Shown here piece by piece: positions 52,260 through 61,822 of a stretch of 64,000 nucleotides of DNA (position 1 is the first letter of the stretch; each line of letters starts with the position of its first letter). The DNA comes from Vibrio hangzhouensis (lineage in GTDB: Bacteria; Pseudomonadota; Gammaproteobacteria; Enterobacterales; Vibrionaceae), in the NCBI RefSeq assembly GCF_900107935.1, contig NZ_FNVG01000009.1, forward strand, positions 1 through 64,000, given 5' to 3'. Position numbers and translations under genes: made by a program. The notes under the pieces are model-generated. The model did no database searches. It had not been told where the DNA came from and saw only the letters and a program-made list of their open reading frames with translations.

Positions 52260-53462
52260 ATGAAACCTACTACGACTCAAGTCGCACCGCAGAGCAAATC
52301 TGCGAAAAGCGCAAATCTACTATACAACCCCACCTTTCGTTCTGTTGTTTTCCAAGTCATCGCTGTTTTTGCACTCGGATTGTTCTTCTATACCATCGTT
52401 GATAATGCGTTAAGCAATCTGGCAGCACGCGGTATCGCAACAGGTTTCGATTTTCTTGATCAAGAAGCGGGCTTTGGCATCGGTTTAACACTCATTGAAT
52501 ATGATGAAACCTTTTCCTACGGCAGAACCTTCTATGTGGGGCTTTTAAACACGGCGCTAGTTTCTATACTAGGCATTGTGTTAGCCACTGTGCTCGGATT
52601 CGTTATCGGTATCGCGAGATTATCGTCTAACTGGTTGGTCAGTCGATTCGCTGCTGTTTATATTGAAATTTTCCGAAACATTCCATTGTTACTACAGATT
52701 TTCTTCTGGTATTTTGCCGTACTTCAGGCCCTGCCCTCTGCGCGTCAGAGCATGAGCCTAGGTGAAGCCATCTTCCTGAACGTTCGTGGCCTGTACTTCC
52801 CGGCGCCTGTGTTTGGCGAAGGCAGTAACGTCGTTATTGGTGCTTTCATCTTTGGTGTAATTGCAACAATCATCGTGAAGATCTGGGCCAACAATAAGCA
52901 AAAACTGACCGGTCAACAAACCCCAATGGTCCGTATTGGCCTGGGTTTAGTTGTGGGACTTCCACTGGTTGCTTATTTGGTAATGGGAATGCCTATTTCT
53001 GCGGAATACCCTGTTCTGAAAGGATTTAACTTCCGCGGTGGTATCAGCATCATTCCTGAACTCGCAGCCCTGACACTAGCTTTAAGTATTTATACTGCAT
53101 CATTTATCGCAGAAATCGTACGCTCTGGTATCAACGCTGTAAACCACGGTCAGACCGAAGCAGCAATGTCTCTTGGCTTACCTAGGTCAAGAACACTCAA
53201 GCTCGTCGTTATCCCGCAAGCAATGCGTATTATCATCCCGCCGCTAACCAGTCAGTATCTGAACCTGACTAAGAACTCGTCTCTGGCAATGGCTATCGGC
53301 TATCCGGATCTGGTTTCTGTATTCGCGGGTACAACGCTCAACCAGGTAGGACAAGCTATCGAAATCATTGCAATGACTATGGGGGTTTACCTCACATTGA
53401 GCTTGGTAACTTCTGCCTTGATGAACTTGTACAACAAGAAAGTAGCGTTGGTGGAGAGGTAA
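52260..53462 (+). CDS. aapQ: AapQ, amino-acid ABC transporter permease
   Basis: 400 residues, MKPTTTQVAPQSKSAKSANL onward. A His/Glu/Gln-type permease with the N-terminal extension typical of AapQ: one early span, a periplasmic segment, then the core spans including the EAA coupling loop GINAVNHGQTEAAMSLGLPR and VIPQAMRIIIPPLTSQYLNL. Inner membrane; pairs with AapM and AapP. Start 24 bp after the internal terminator; the next gene overlaps by spacing of 1 nt. Confidence 0.94.
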   Translation: MKPTTTQVAPQSKSAKSANLLYNPTFRSVVFQVIAVFALGLFFYTIVDNALSNLAARGIATGFDFLDQEAGFGIGLTLIEYDETFSYGRTFYVGLLNTALVSILGIVLATVLGFVIGIARLSSNWLVSRFAAVYIEIFRNIPLLLQIFFWYFAVLQALPSARQSMSLGEAIFLNVRGLYFPAPVFGEGSNVVIGAFIFGVIATIIVKIWANNKQKLTGQQTPMVRIGLGLVVGLPLVAYLVMGMPISAEYPVLKGFNFRGGISIIPELAALTLALSIYTASFIAEIVRSGINAVNHGQTEAAMSLGLPRSRTLKLVVIPQAMRIIIPPLTSQYLNLTKNSSLAMAIGYPDLVSVFAGTTLNQVGQAIEIIAMTMGVYLTLSLVTSALMNLYNKKVALVER

Positions 53463-53463
53463 T

Positions 53464-54561
53464 ATGGCACAGCATCAATTTCAACCAGACCTTCCACCAC
53501 CAGCGAATACAGTTGGTGCCGTTGGCTGGCTGCGTAAAAATCTATTTAATGGGCCTGTCAACTCCGCAGTGACCGTCGTTCTGGGCTATCTGGCTATTTC
53601 GTTCGTCTGGTATGTGTTTGACTGGGCAATTCTAAAGGCAGACTGGGTGGGTACCACCAGAGATGCTTGTTCTCGTGAAGGTGCCTGCTGGGTATTCATC
53701 AGTGTGCGCTGGGAACAGTTCATGTATGGATTCTATCCACAAGCTGAACTCTGGCGTCCTCGCCTGTTCTACGCAACACTGGCAATTTTTGTTGCACTGC
53801 TTGCTTATGAACGGACACCAAAACGCCTTTGGATTTGGCTTTTCTTCGTCAACATCTATCCATTTATAGCAGCAGCATTGCTATATGGGGGCGTGTTTGG
53901 CCTAGAGGTAGTTGATACTCACAAATGGGGTGGTCTACTGGTTACACTGATTATCGCTCTTGTCGGTATCATTGTGTCTCTGCCTATCGGTATTGCACTT
54001 GCTCTTGGTCGACGTTCAGAGATGCCGATTATTCGCAGTATCTGTACCGTCTATATCGAAGTTTGGCGTGGTGTTCCACTGATCACCGTTCTGTTCATGG
54101 CATCAGTCATGCTGCCACTCTTCTTTTCAGAAGGCGTGGAAACTGACAAACTGATTCGCGCCCTTATTGGTGTAATCATGTTCAGTGCCGCATACATGGC
54201 CGAAGTAATTCGTGGTGGTCTGCAAGCCATTCCTAAAGGACAGTATGAAGCGGCTGACGCTCTGGGTCTTACCTATTGGAAGAAAATGGGGCTGATTGTT
54301 CTGCCACAGGCACTGAAAATCACCATCCCATCCATTGTAAATACCTTCATTGGTTTGTTTAAAGATACCAGTCTGGTACTTATCATCGGTATGTTTGATG
54401 TACTAGGTATTGGTCAGGCTGCAAATACCGACCCTGAGTGGCTTGGTTTCGCAACTGAAAGTTATGTATTTGTCGCGTTAGTGTTCTGGGTGTTCTGTTT
54501 TGGCATGTCGAGATATTCGATTTGGCTAGAGAACAAACTGCATACCGGTCACAAACGATAA
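53464..54561 (+). CDS. aapM: AapM, amino-acid ABC transporter permease
   Basis: 365 residues, start MAQHQFQPDLPPPANTVGAV 1 nt after aapQ. Several N-terminal spans are followed by the conserved permease core with the EAA loop GGLQAIPKGQYEAADALGLT and LPQALKITIPSIVNTFIGLF. Heterodimer partner of AapQ in the inner membrane. Complete; 21 bp before aapP. Confidence 0.94.
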   Translation: MAQHQFQPDLPPPANTVGAVGWLRKNLFNGPVNSAVTVVLGYLAISFVWYVFDWAILKADWVGTTRDACSREGACWVFISVRWEQFMYGFYPQAELWRPRLFYATLAIFVALLAYERTPKRLWIWLFFVNIYPFIAAALLYGGVFGLEVVDTHKWGGLLVTLIIALVGIIVSLPIGIALALGRRSEMPIIRSICTVYIEVWRGVPLITVLFMASVMLPLFFSEGVETDKLIRALIGVIMFSAAYMAEVIRGGLQAIPKGQYEAADALGLTYWKKMGLIVLPQALKITIPSIVNTFIGLFKDTSLVLIIGMFDVLGIGQAANTDPEWLGFATESYVFVALVFWVFCFGMSRYSIWLENKLHTGHKR

Positions 54562-54582
54562 ACGGAAATTCGAGGACGTATT

Positions 54583-55332
54583 ATGACGCAACAAGAAGAT
54601 TACATGATCCAGTTAAAGGACATGAACAAGTGGTACGGCGAGTTCCACGTACTAAAAAATATCAACCTTGACGTTAAGAAGGGTGAAAAAATCGTAATTT
54701 GTGGCCCTTCTGGTTCAGGCAAATCTACGATGATTCGTTGTATCAACCGTTTGGAAGAACATCAGGCCGGACATATCTTTGTCTCTGGTAATGAGTTGAC
54801 TGAAGATCTTAAAAATATCGAAGCAGTTCGTCGTGAAGTGGGTATGTGCTTCCAGCACTTTAACCTGTTCCCTCACCTAACTGTGTTAGAAAACTGCACC
54901 CTGGCACCTATTTGGGTTAAGAAAATGCCTAAAGAGGAAGCCGAAGCTATCGCAATGAAATACCTTGAACGCGTTAAGATTCCGGATCAGGCGGATAAAT
55001 ACCCTGGCCAGTTGTCTGGTGGTCAGCAACAACGAGTGGCGATCGCACGTTCTTTGTGTATGAACCCACAAGTAATGCTGTTCGATGAACCTACATCAGC
55101 GCTCGACCCAGAAATGGTTCGTGAGGTTCTGGACGTAATGGTAGAGCTCGCTGAAGAAGGCATGACTATGCTTTGTGTCACACACGAAATGGGTTTTGCA
55201 AAAGAGGTGGCTGATCGCGTGATATTTATGGATGCCGGGGAAATCATCGAGGAAAATAACCCTGTTGATTTCTTTGAAAACCCTCAGTCTGACCGAACAC
55301 AAAACTTCCTGAGTCAGATTCTGCACCACTGA
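54583..55332 (+). CDS. aapP: AapP, amino-acid ABC transporter ATPase
   Basis: 249 residues. Walker [10 protein letters not shown] (about 43), Q-loop FQHFNLFPH, signature [14 protein letters not shown] (about 143), Walker [15 protein letters not shown] (about 165), and H-loop [12 protein letters not shown] are all intact. It energises AapQM from the cytoplasmic face. Last gene of the operon, followed by a terminator. Confidence 0.96.
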   Translation: MTQQEDYMIQLKDMNKWYGEFHVLKNINLDVKKGEKIVICGPSGSGKSTMIRCINRLEEHQAGHIFVSGNELTEDLKNIEAVRREVGMCFQHFNLFPHLTVLENCTLAPIWVKKMPKEEAEAIAMKYLERVKIPDQADKYPGQLSGGQQQRVAIARSLCMNPQVMLFDEPTSALDPEMVREVLDVMVELAEEGMTMLCVTHEMGFAKEVADRVIFMDAGEIIEENNPVDFFENPQSDRTQNFLSQILHH

Positions 55333-55345
55333 TGCAATACCGAGA

Positions 55346-55373
55346 AAAAGGCGACCAAATGGTCGCTTTTTTT
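55346..55373 (+). terminator. aap operon terminator
   Basis: GCGACC / GGTCGC stem with an AAAT loop, A flank on the left and seven T on the right. Confidence 0.9.
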
Positions 55374-55546
55374 ACCTCTTTTTTTCTGTATGTGCCGTAG
55401 AAATATTGTGTTACAACTTACTGCACACTTAACCAGCTATTTTTATTATGATTTTGTTCTATGACTTACACTGGCGGACTTGATTTTTCGAACGAACAGC
55501 CCCATAAATAGTCATATAAAGAAGTCAATCATCTATGAGGAAGATT

Positions 55547-56209
55547 ATGAACGATCCTATGGTATCTCGCAGTTCATCTCAGGCGAGTGTACTGCAAACT
55601 AACAAAGTATTGCGAAATACTTACGCGCTGCTATCTATGACGCTACTTTGGTCTGCGGTCGTTGCAGCATTCTCAATGGCAATGAACCTGCCTCGTCCAG
55701 GTCTTATCCTGATGCTAGTCGGTTTCTATGGCTTACTGTTCCTGACAGAAAAGAACCGTGATAACAGCATGGGTCTGGTGTTCACATTCTTGTTCACTGG
55801 CTTCCTGGGTTATACCACAGGTCCAATTCTGAACATGTATGTTGGCGCTGGTATGGGCGACGTTATTGTTACAGCCCTGGGTGGTACCGCCCTAGCCTTT
55901 ATGGGTGCTTCCGCCTACGCATTGACCACTAAACGTGACCTTTCATTCCTGGGTGGCGTTCTGATGGCTGGTTTCGTCGTTCTACTGATCGGTATGGTTG
56001 CGAACATCTTCCTACAGATGCCTATGCTTTACCTGGCAATGAGCGGCATGTTCATCCTGTTCTCTACTGGTGTAATTCTGTTGACAACTCAACAAATTGT
56101 TCGCGGTGGTGAAACGAACTACATCTCGGCAACCGTTAGCCTTTATGTCTCTATTTACAACCTATTCATCAGCCTACTCTCTATCTTGGGCATCATGAAC
56201 GACGACTAA
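55547..56209 (+). CDS. yccA: YccA, Bax-inhibitor-1 family FtsH modulator
   Basis: 220 residues from MNDPMVSRSSSQASVLQTNK; GAGGA lies five bases ahead, so it is preferred over an ATG four codons upstream. Seven hydrophobic spans, with the family-typical LRNTYALLSMTL start, GMGDVIVTALGGTALAF and GGETNYISATVSLYVS. E. coli YccA (219 residues) is an inner-membrane protein that binds and slows the FtsH protease, protecting SecY. The order yccA-tusE-yccX-rlmI is conserved with E. coli. Confidence 0.94.
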   Translation: MNDPMVSRSSSQASVLQTNKVLRNTYALLSMTLLWSAVVAAFSMAMNLPRPGLILMLVGFYGLLFLTEKNRDNSMGLVFTFLFTGFLGYTTGPILNMYVGAGMGDVIVTALGGTALAFMGASAYALTTKRDLSFLGGVLMAGFVVLLIGMVANIFLQMPMLYLAMSGMFILFSTGVILLTTQQIVRGGETNYISATVSLYVSIYNLFISLLSILGIMNDD

Positions 56210-56230
56210 TTTGTACAAATGGTTGTAGAA

Positions 56231-56258
56231 AAGCCCGGGACTTGTTCTCGGGTTTTTT
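56231..56258 (+). terminator. yccA terminator
   Basis: CCCGGGA...TTCTCGGG imperfect stem followed by TTTTTTAT. Confidence 0.7.
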
Positions 56259-56331
56259 ATTTCTATTGACTTGATAAATCCGACAAAACTGCGCTAACCT
56301 TGCCACGAGTATCATCTACCAGATAAATATC

Positions 56332-56661
56332 ATGTTTGAATATAACGGGAAATCCATCGACACCGATGCCGAAGGGTATCTTCTCAATCATCAGGATTGG
56401 GAACAGGGAATGATTGAAGTATTGGCGAAAGAAGAAGGCATTGAACTGACCGATTCACATCTAGAGGTCATCATGTTTGTTCGCGAATTCTATGAAGAAT
56501 TCAATACTTCTCCGGCAGTAAGAATGTTGGTAAAGGCCATGGAAAAAGCGCACGGCCCGGAAAAAGGCAACAGTAAATACTTGTTTAAACTGTTTAAGAA
56601 AGGACCAGCTAAACAGGCAACAAAATTAGCGGGATTACCAAAACCCGCAAAATGCCTGTAA
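56332..56661 (+). CDS. tusE: TusE, sulfur-relay protein
   Basis: 109 residues. A DsrC-family protein ending ...PKPAKCL, with the conserved penultimate cysteine (Cys108) that accepts persulfide from TusBCD and passes it to MnmA for 2-thiouridine in t[23 protein letters not shown] is the family core. Convergent with yccX, with only 5 bp between the stops. Confidence 0.93.
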   Translation: MFEYNGKSIDTDAEGYLLNHQDWEQGMIEVLAKEEGIELTDSHLEVIMFVREFYEEFNTSPAVRMLVKAMEKAHGPEKGNSKYLFKLFKKGPAKQATKLAGLPKPAKCL

Positions 56662-56666
56662 TGCGT

Positions 56667-56942
56667 TTATAGGATATCAAAGCCCGTATAACGCTTTTGT
56701 TGTTCACAAGGCTCTCTCGTTACCGAATCAACCGTTGCGGTTCTAGGGCCTTTCAGCAACCACTCGCACAAAGCCTCGACCCGGCTTTCGTTGCCACAAG
56801 CGACGACTTCAACAGAGCCGTCATAGAGGTTCTTTGCGTATCCAGTGAGCCCGAGCTTCAACCCTTCGTGGCAGGTGTGATAACGAAACCCTACCCCCTG
56901 GACCATCCCTTTCACAATCAACTTCTGACAATATTGTGTCAT
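56667..56942 (-). CDS. yccX: YccX, acylphosphatase
   Basis: 91 residues from [20 protein letters not shown]; a longer frame to 57050 is unsupported. The acylphosphatase signature is [12 protein letters not shown] with catalytic Arg20, and [13 protein letters not shown] with catalytic Asn38. Cys5 and Cys49 occupy the positions of the disulfide in E. coli YccX. It hydrolyses acyl phosphates in the cytoplasm. It reads opposite to its neighbours, between tusE and rlmI. Confidence 0.92.
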   Translation of the reverse strand: MTQYCQKLIVKGMVQGVGFRYHTCHEGLKLGLTGYAKNLYDGSVEVVACGNESRVEALCEWLLKGPRTATVDSVTREPCEQQKRYTGFDIL

Positions 56943-57091
56943 AACTATTCTCCCAGATAGACCCATATGCTTAGCTGATTTTAGTCCAAATCTTTTCACG
57001 CAAGGCAAACCCTCGTATCTGGATTTGCATTTATTTGAAACTTCACACAAAATATCCCACCTTTTTCTCTATCAATTTGGTAAGGCATCCC

Positions 57092-58282
57092 ATGGCACCT
57101 GCAATTCATCTCGTCAAAGGTCGTGATAAATCTCTTAGACGCAAACACCCCTGGATATTCTCTCGTGGTATCTCACATGTTGATGGCCAGCCTTCTTTGG
57201 GAGAAACCGTAGATGTTTTTGCCCACAACGGTGAATGGTTGGCAAAAGCCGCCTACTCTCCAAACTCTCAGATACGCGCCCGCGTTTGGAGCTTTGAAAA
57301 GCAGGATATCGACGTTGAATTTTTCGTAACACGTATCCAACAAGCCCAACTACTTCGAGAAGATATTATCGAACGTGACGGGTTGACTGGTTACCGATTG
57401 GTCGCAGCTGAATCTGATGGCTTACCCGGCGTAACCATTGATCGCTATGGTGACTTTTTGGTTTGTCAGTTGCTAAGCGCAGGTGCGGAGTTCCAGAAAG
57501 ATAACCTGGTAAAGGCACTCAACCAGTGCTTTCCTGAATGCTCTATTTATGAACGTTCAGATGTCTCCGTAAGAAAAAAAGAGGGCCTGAAAGAACGTAC
57601 CGGCGTTCTGTCTGGACGTGCGCCAGATGCACCCGTTGTCATTGAGGAGAACGGTGTCAAGATCAGTGTAGATATTATTAAAGGCCACAAAACAGGCTTC
57701 TACCTCGATCAGCGAGACAGCCGCTTTCAGGCGCAAAAATATGTTAAGGATAAAGAAGTTCTTAACTGCTTCAGTTACACAGGCGGTTTTGGTTTATACG
57801 CACTCAAAGGCGGTGCAAAGCGCGTAATTAACGCCGACGTATCTCAATTGGCTCTTGATACGGCCAAGCACAATGCTGAATTAAACGGTTTCTCAGAGAA
57901 AAAGAAAGCTGTCTTCCTTAACGCCGATGTATTCAAACTACTGCGCGAGTATCGGGATCAGGGTACTAAATTCGATGTCGTTATCATGGACCCACCGAAA
58001 TTCGCTGAATCGAAAGCGCAGCTCAATGGCGCTTGTCGCGGCTACAAAGACATCAACATGCTCGCTATGCAGATTCTAAAGCCTGGCGGTACGCTGTTGA
58101 CCTACTCATGCTCCGGCTTAATGGATGGTAACCTTTTTCAGAAGATCATCGCTGACGCGGCACTCGATGCAAACCGTTCGGTGAAGTTTGTCGAGCGATT
58201 TGAACAGGCCGCGGATCACCCGACAGACACAGCCTACCCTGAAGGTTTCTACTTAAAAGGCTTTGCCTGCAAAGTTCTTTAA
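57092..58282 (+). CDS. rlmI: RlmI, 23S rRNA m5C1962 methyltransferase
   Basis: 396 residues, exactly the E. coli length, starting [20 protein letters not shown] with AAGG eight bases ahead; an upstream start at 57035 overlaps the yccX leader and is unlikely. An N-terminal PUA domain (HPWIFSRGI...) precedes the SAM fold with [20 protein letters not shown] and the catalytic [10 protein letters not shown] and TYSCSGLM cysteine region. It methylates C1962 of 23S rRNA. Its terminator follows 40 bp later. Confidence 0.95.
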   Translation: MAPAIHLVKGRDKSLRRKHPWIFSRGISHVDGQPSLGETVDVFAHNGEWLAKAAYSPNSQIRARVWSFEKQDIDVEFFVTRIQQAQLLREDIIERDGLTGYRLVAAESDGLPGVTIDRYGDFLVCQLLSAGAEFQKDNLVKALNQCFPECSIYERSDVSVRKKEGLKERTGVLSGRAPDAPVVIEENGVKISVDIIKGHKTGFYLDQRDSRFQAQKYVKDKEVLNCFSYTGGFGLYALKGGAKRVINADVSQLALDTAKHNAELNGFSEKKKAVFLNADVFKLLREYRDQGTKFDVVIMDPPKFAESKAQLNGACRGYKDINMLAMQILKPGGTLLTYSCSGLMDGNLFQKIIADAALDANRSVKFVERFEQAADHPTDTAYPEGFYLKGFACKVL

Positions 58283-58321
58283 TCAATTCATAGAGATACA
58301 CTTCATAGCCCGCCTTAAAAT

Positions 58322-58357
58322 CCAGCCACTTTTATCATCATGAGAGTGGCTTTTTTC
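58322..58357 (+). terminator. rlmI terminator
   Basis: AGCCACT / AGTGGCT stem around a 16-nt loop, then a T run. Confidence 0.8.
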
Positions 58358-58664
58358 ACCCATCTGTCTCATAAATAAGACATTTTTATGTTATCGACAT
58401 TGAATTAGCGAATTTTTCTACTATTTTCAATAGTATGACGTGTTATGTGCCTTCCCCGTTCTCTCTGAGATCGCGGTTGGAACCCAATAAAAAAGGCATT
58501 GTACACCGAGTTGAAATCGATGAGCTGAACACTATAGTTAGGGTACACAGCTTAACGTGATGACTTGGCTCATATTAAAAATGTAGTGAGTAGAAGTGAT
58601 GTATTTGCAAAATCAAAATCAGCACAAAAGCAAATCGTCTAACCAGGGAGTAAGGAGAATAACT
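58358..58664. other. Promoter region of the TolC-like/OmpA-like pair
   Basis: No gene is seen. It contains a 7-bp inverted repeat TACTATT-TTC-AATAGTA (58419-58435), which may be a regulator site or hairpin. TATAGTTAGGGT near 58531 could hold a -10 box. A frame starting at 58596 runs in frame into the TolC-like gene but lacks its own ribosome site. Confidence 0.45.
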
Positions 58665-59981
58665 TTGAACAAGTTCACTATGACGGCTGCTGCTTGTTTT
58701 GTCGCCCTTAGCCTTCCAGTTAACAGCCAAACACTAGAGCAAGCTGTTGCGACAACGCTTGCAACTAACCCCGACATCAAGGCTGCATATAACGAATACG
58801 TTAGCAAACGCTACGACGCGGATGCCGCAGTTGGCGCTTATCGTCCAAAAATTGACCTTGATGGTGGCATTGGCTACGAAAGAACGGATTATGAAAGAGA
58901 AAATTCTATTCCTAGGAACGAAAGCCTGACCAGAAAAGAAGTCGGGATTACGTTAACCCAACTCATCTGGGATGGTAATGAAACGCTAAACGACATGGAC
59001 CGTACCGCAGCAGAAGCAGAATCAGTGAGGTATCAACTGCTAGCCGATGCTTCAGACATTGCATTAGAAGTGGCTCAAGTCTATCTGGACGCGACCAAGT
59101 CCTATGAGATTTTGGCACTTTCAGAGGCAAACCTGGAAGTTCATAAGAAAATCTATAAGGACATAAAAAAACGGGTAGAGTCCGGTATCGGATCGACAGC
59201 TGACCTTTCTCAGGTCGAAGCCCGTATTGCCAAAGCGCACGGTAATTTACTGGCGGCTCAGAATAACCTGTTTGACACCCACACGCAGTTCAAACGTATT
59301 GTCGGACAGGCACCACTAGGATTGAAATACCCTCGTGCTGACGAGGTAGCCATTCCGCCCACGGTTGATAGCGCCTTGCAAATGGCGATTGAAAAACATC
59401 CTGTTATCAAGATTTCTCAAGTGGATGTCGACTCTGCTCGCTTCCAGTATCAACAGACCAAAGGGGTAAACTACCCTACCTTCTACATTGATGCCGGTCA
59501 TAACTGGCGTGATGATGCCAGTGGCAATATTGGTACTGATAACGAAACGCGAGCAATGCTTCGCATGCGTTATAACTTGTATAACGGTGGGTCAGATGCG
59601 GATCGTACTGAGGCGGCGGCTTATCAGTTAAACAAAGCCAAAGACTTCAGGGACCGCACATACCGAATGGTCGAAGAAGGCCTCAAGCTGTCATGGACTG
59701 GTCTCGAGTTCACCGTACAGCAGCGTGAATTCTTGTCGGACCATGTAGACTCAGCTTCAGACACTGTGGTGGCTTACCAGAAACAATACAAGATCGGTAA
59801 ACGTACTCTTCTTGATGTCCTCAATACCGAAAACGAACTGTTCGAAGCCAGAAAAGGTTACCTTGACGCTAAATATGCAGAGCAGTTCGCTCGCTATCGG
59901 GTAATGAATGCAACAGGTGGTCTACTACAAGCCTTGAGAGTAGATATGCCAAAAGAGTGGAATGAGAAGGTGGAGTACTAA
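58665..59981 (+). CDS. TolC-family outer-membrane channel, LapE/AggA type
   Basis: 438 residues from a TTG at 58665 (AAGGAG seven bases ahead), giving MNKFTMTAAACFVALSLPVN and a cleavable signal peptide; the alternative ATG at 58596 would put 23 residues ahead of that signal. Duplicated TolC repeats are visible: LEQAVATTLATNPDIKAAYN at the start and LQMAIEKHPVIKISQVDVDS in the second half, with long coiled-coil tunnel helices between. It is the outer-membrane exit of a type I secretion system for giant RTX adhesins (V. cholerae VC1621 type). Unlike in V. cholerae, no adhesin or LapBC gene lies beside it in the window. Followed by an OmpA-like gene after 2 nt. Confidence 0.88.
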   Translation: MNKFTMTAAACFVALSLPVNSQTLEQAVATTLATNPDIKAAYNEYVSKRYDADAAVGAYRPKIDLDGGIGYERTDYERENSIPRNESLTRKEVGITLTQLIWDGNETLNDMDRTAAEAESVRYQLLADASDIALEVAQVYLDATKSYEILALSEANLEVHKKIYKDIKKRVESGIGSTADLSQVEARIAKAHGNLLAAQNNLFDTHTQFKRIVGQAPLGLKYPRADEVAIPPTVDSALQMAIEKHPVIKISQVDVDSARFQYQQTKGVNYPTFYIDAGHNWRDDASGNIGTDNETRAMLRMRYNLYNGGSDADRTEAAAYQLNKAKDFRDRTYRMVEEGLKLSWTGLEFTVQQREFLSDHVDSASDTVVAYQKQYKIGKRTLLDVLNTENELFEARKGYLDAKYAEQFARYRVMNATGGLLQALRVDMPKEWNEKVEY

Positions 59982-59983
59982 TA

Positions 59984-60607
59984 ATGAAACTACAGACCAA
60001 ACTATTACTCTGTGGCCTCGTTGCTTTGCCACTTTTCGCTTCGGCCACAACTCAAGAAGAAGATAAGTACGAGTATCGGGCTACACCGCTTGCTGAGCAA
60101 AAAGCCGATTTGTTGGATGATGATGGCGATGGCGTCATCAACGCTCGAGATTTATGCATTGTCACACCAGAAGGTGCCGCTCTGGATAATGACGGCTGTG
60201 AGCGCTACGTAGACACCTCGCAAACCATGGCTCTGCGTATCCTATTCGACAACAACTCAACCTATATCAAGCCTGTATTCCAAAACCAGATCCGGGAAAT
60301 GGCGGATTTTCTGACGACGTACCCTGAAACCAGCATCGAAATCGAAGGCTACGCCAGTATCGTCGGTAATCCTGACAAGAATCTTGTCCTATCCAAGAAT
60401 CGCGCAGAAGTCGTCAGGCAAGAGATCATCAAGAACGGAATTTCACCTAACCGCCTGACTATCATCGGCTTTGGTGAAACGAAACCGGAAGAACTCGGCA
60501 ACAGCGAATTTGCCCATGCGATGAACCGGAAAGTGGTTGCATCGGTGGTCGGATATAAGGGTGAGGTAGAAATGGAGTGGACGATTTTTACCAAAATTGG
60601 CAAATAG
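59984..60607 (+). CDS. OmpA-family lipid-free outer-membrane/periplasmic protein
   Basis: 207 residues. MKLQTKLLLCGLVALPLFAS followed by A is a signal peptide. Residues about 44-70 hold a thrombospondin type 3-like calcium motif (DDDGDGVINARDLC) and the C-terminal 120 residues an OmpA-like peptidoglycan-binding domain (ALRILFDNNSTYIKPVFQNQ, then LSKNRAEVVRQEIIKNGISP with the diaminopimelate-binding Asp/Arg). It begins 2 nt after the TolC-like gene, the same pair as VC1621-VC1622, and probably anchors the channel to the wall. Confidence 0.9.
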   Translation: MKLQTKLLLCGLVALPLFASATTQEEDKYEYRATPLAEQKADLLDDDGDGVINARDLCIVTPEGAALDNDGCERYVDTSQTMALRILFDNNSTYIKPVFQNQIREMADFLTTYPETSIEIEGYASIVGNPDKNLVLSKNRAEVVRQEIIKNGISPNRLTIIGFGETKPEELGNSEFAHAMNRKVVASVVGYKGEVEMEWTIFTKIGK

Positions 60608-60632
60608 GTAAAACTTCCAACAAATTAACATC

Positions 60633-60658
60633 AGGCGCTCTAAATGGGCGCCTTTTTG
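60633..60658 (+). terminator. Terminator of the TolC-like/OmpA-like operon
   Basis: AGGCGCTC / GGGCGCCT stem (one G-T pair) around TAAAT, then TTTTTG. Confidence 0.85.
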
Positions 60659-60728
60659 TTGTTATTTCATTTAGATATTCTTTAACTCATGCTAACCTTG
60701 TTACAGTTCTTACTAAGAGTATAAAACG

Positions 60729-61088
60729 ATGACTAAATTGACTTCAGATATCGAACAGAACCTTAAGCTGTTTATTGAAGAGACCAGCAAGAACCAACTA
60801 GTTTGGGGCTTACGCAACGAAGATGGCTGGTTGGCATGTGATTCTACAGAGTTCGAAAACACAGAAGTTATGCCGTTTTGGTCTTCGGAAGAAGATGCAA
60901 AAACACACAATGTTGAAGAGTGGGCTGATTTCGAAGTATTGCACATCCCTCTGGATATTTTTGTAGAGGATTGGCTACTAACACTCGACGAAGACGGCGT
61001 CCTTATTGGCACCAACTGGAATGATCAGCTAGATGGTAAAGAGATGGAACCATCGGACATCGCCAAGCTTTACTTAAAGGCAGAATAA
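60729..61088 (+). CDS. DUF2750 protein
   Basis: 119 residues, MTKLTSDIEQNLKLFIEETS onward. The blocks VWGLRNEDGWLACDS, VMPFWSSEEDAKTH and DIFVEDWLLTLDEDGVLIGT are the DUF2750 pattern. Acidic, cytoplasmic, function unknown. Convergent with queC and sharing its terminator. Confidence 0.88.
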   Translation: MTKLTSDIEQNLKLFIEETSKNQLVWGLRNEDGWLACDSTEFENTEVMPFWSSEEDAKTHNVEEWADFEVLHIPLDIFVEDWLLTLDEDGVLIGTNWNDQLDGKEMEPSDIAKLYLKAE

Positions 61089-61118
61089 AAAAAATAGAGG
61101 CACTAGCCTCTATTTTTT
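61089..61118. terminator. Shared terminator of the DUF2750 gene and queC
   Basis: AAAATAGAGGC / GCCTCTATTTT stem with an ACTA loop and A/T flanks; reaches the queC stop. Confidence 0.9.
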
Positions 61119-61803
61119 ATTCTGATTTTGCATTCAGTGCTTGCATAACGTTATCTTTGTTGTCCAAATACTGATTCAACCCGTTAGCACGCAGTTCGCA
61201 GGATGGACAATCGCCACAGCCGTCACCGATGACTCCGTTGTAACAGGTCAGGGTTTCCTGTCTGACCAGGTCCAACGCTTGATATTTATCGGCTAACGCC
61301 CAGGTCTCTGCTTTATCCAGCCACATAAGTGGAGTAACAATTTCCAGATCTCGGTCCATTCCCTGAACCAAAGCACTGTTCATTGCTTTAATAAAGTCAT
61401 TTCGACAGTCTGGATAACCAGAAAAATCGGTTTCGCATACCCCGGTAATTACGGCATTGGCACCAATCTGATACGCATAGATGCCCGCCAGAGTCAGGAA
61501 CAAGATGTTACGCCCAGGCACAAAGGAGTTAGGCAAACCATTCTCCTGTAGCTCATGTGATACTGGTATGTCATCGCGAGTCAACGAACTGATCGCTAAT
61601 TCGTTCAGCAAGCTCACATCCATCACTTTATGGGCGGCGACTCCCAGTTTCTGAGCCAGTGCTTGTGCCACTTCAATTTCGAGTTTATGTCGCTGTCCGT
61701 AATCAAAAGTAATAGCATGGACTTCATCGTATTGCTTTAACGCCTGAACCAAACAAGTGGTCGAGTCCTGACCACCACTAAAAACAACCACGGCTTTTTT
61801 CAT
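61117..61803 (-). CDS. queC: QueC, 7-cyano-7-deazaguanine synthase
   Basis: 228 residues starting [20 protein letters not shown] with GGAG six bases ahead; a nine-codon upstream form is less likely. The PP-loop SGGQDSTT binds ATP and the Cys cluster in [16 protein letters not shown] (about 189-204) binds zinc. It converts carboxy-deazaguanine to preQ0 in queuosine synthesis, cytoplasmic. The stop-start distance to queE is 19 bp, so the two form one leftward operon. Confidence 0.95.
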   Translation of the reverse strand: MKKAVVVFSGGQDSTTCLVQALKQYDEVHAITFDYGQRHKLEIEVAQALAQKLGVAAHKVMDVSLLNELAISSLTRDDIPVSHELQENGLPNSFVPGRNILFLTLAGIYAYQIGANAVITGVCETDFSGYPDCRNDFIKAMNSALVQGMDRDLEIVTPLMWLDKAETWALADKYQALDLVRQETLTCYNGVIGDGCGDCPSCELRANGLNQYLDNKDNVMQALNAKSE

Positions 61804-61822
61804 GTTCTTCTCCATCATAGTG

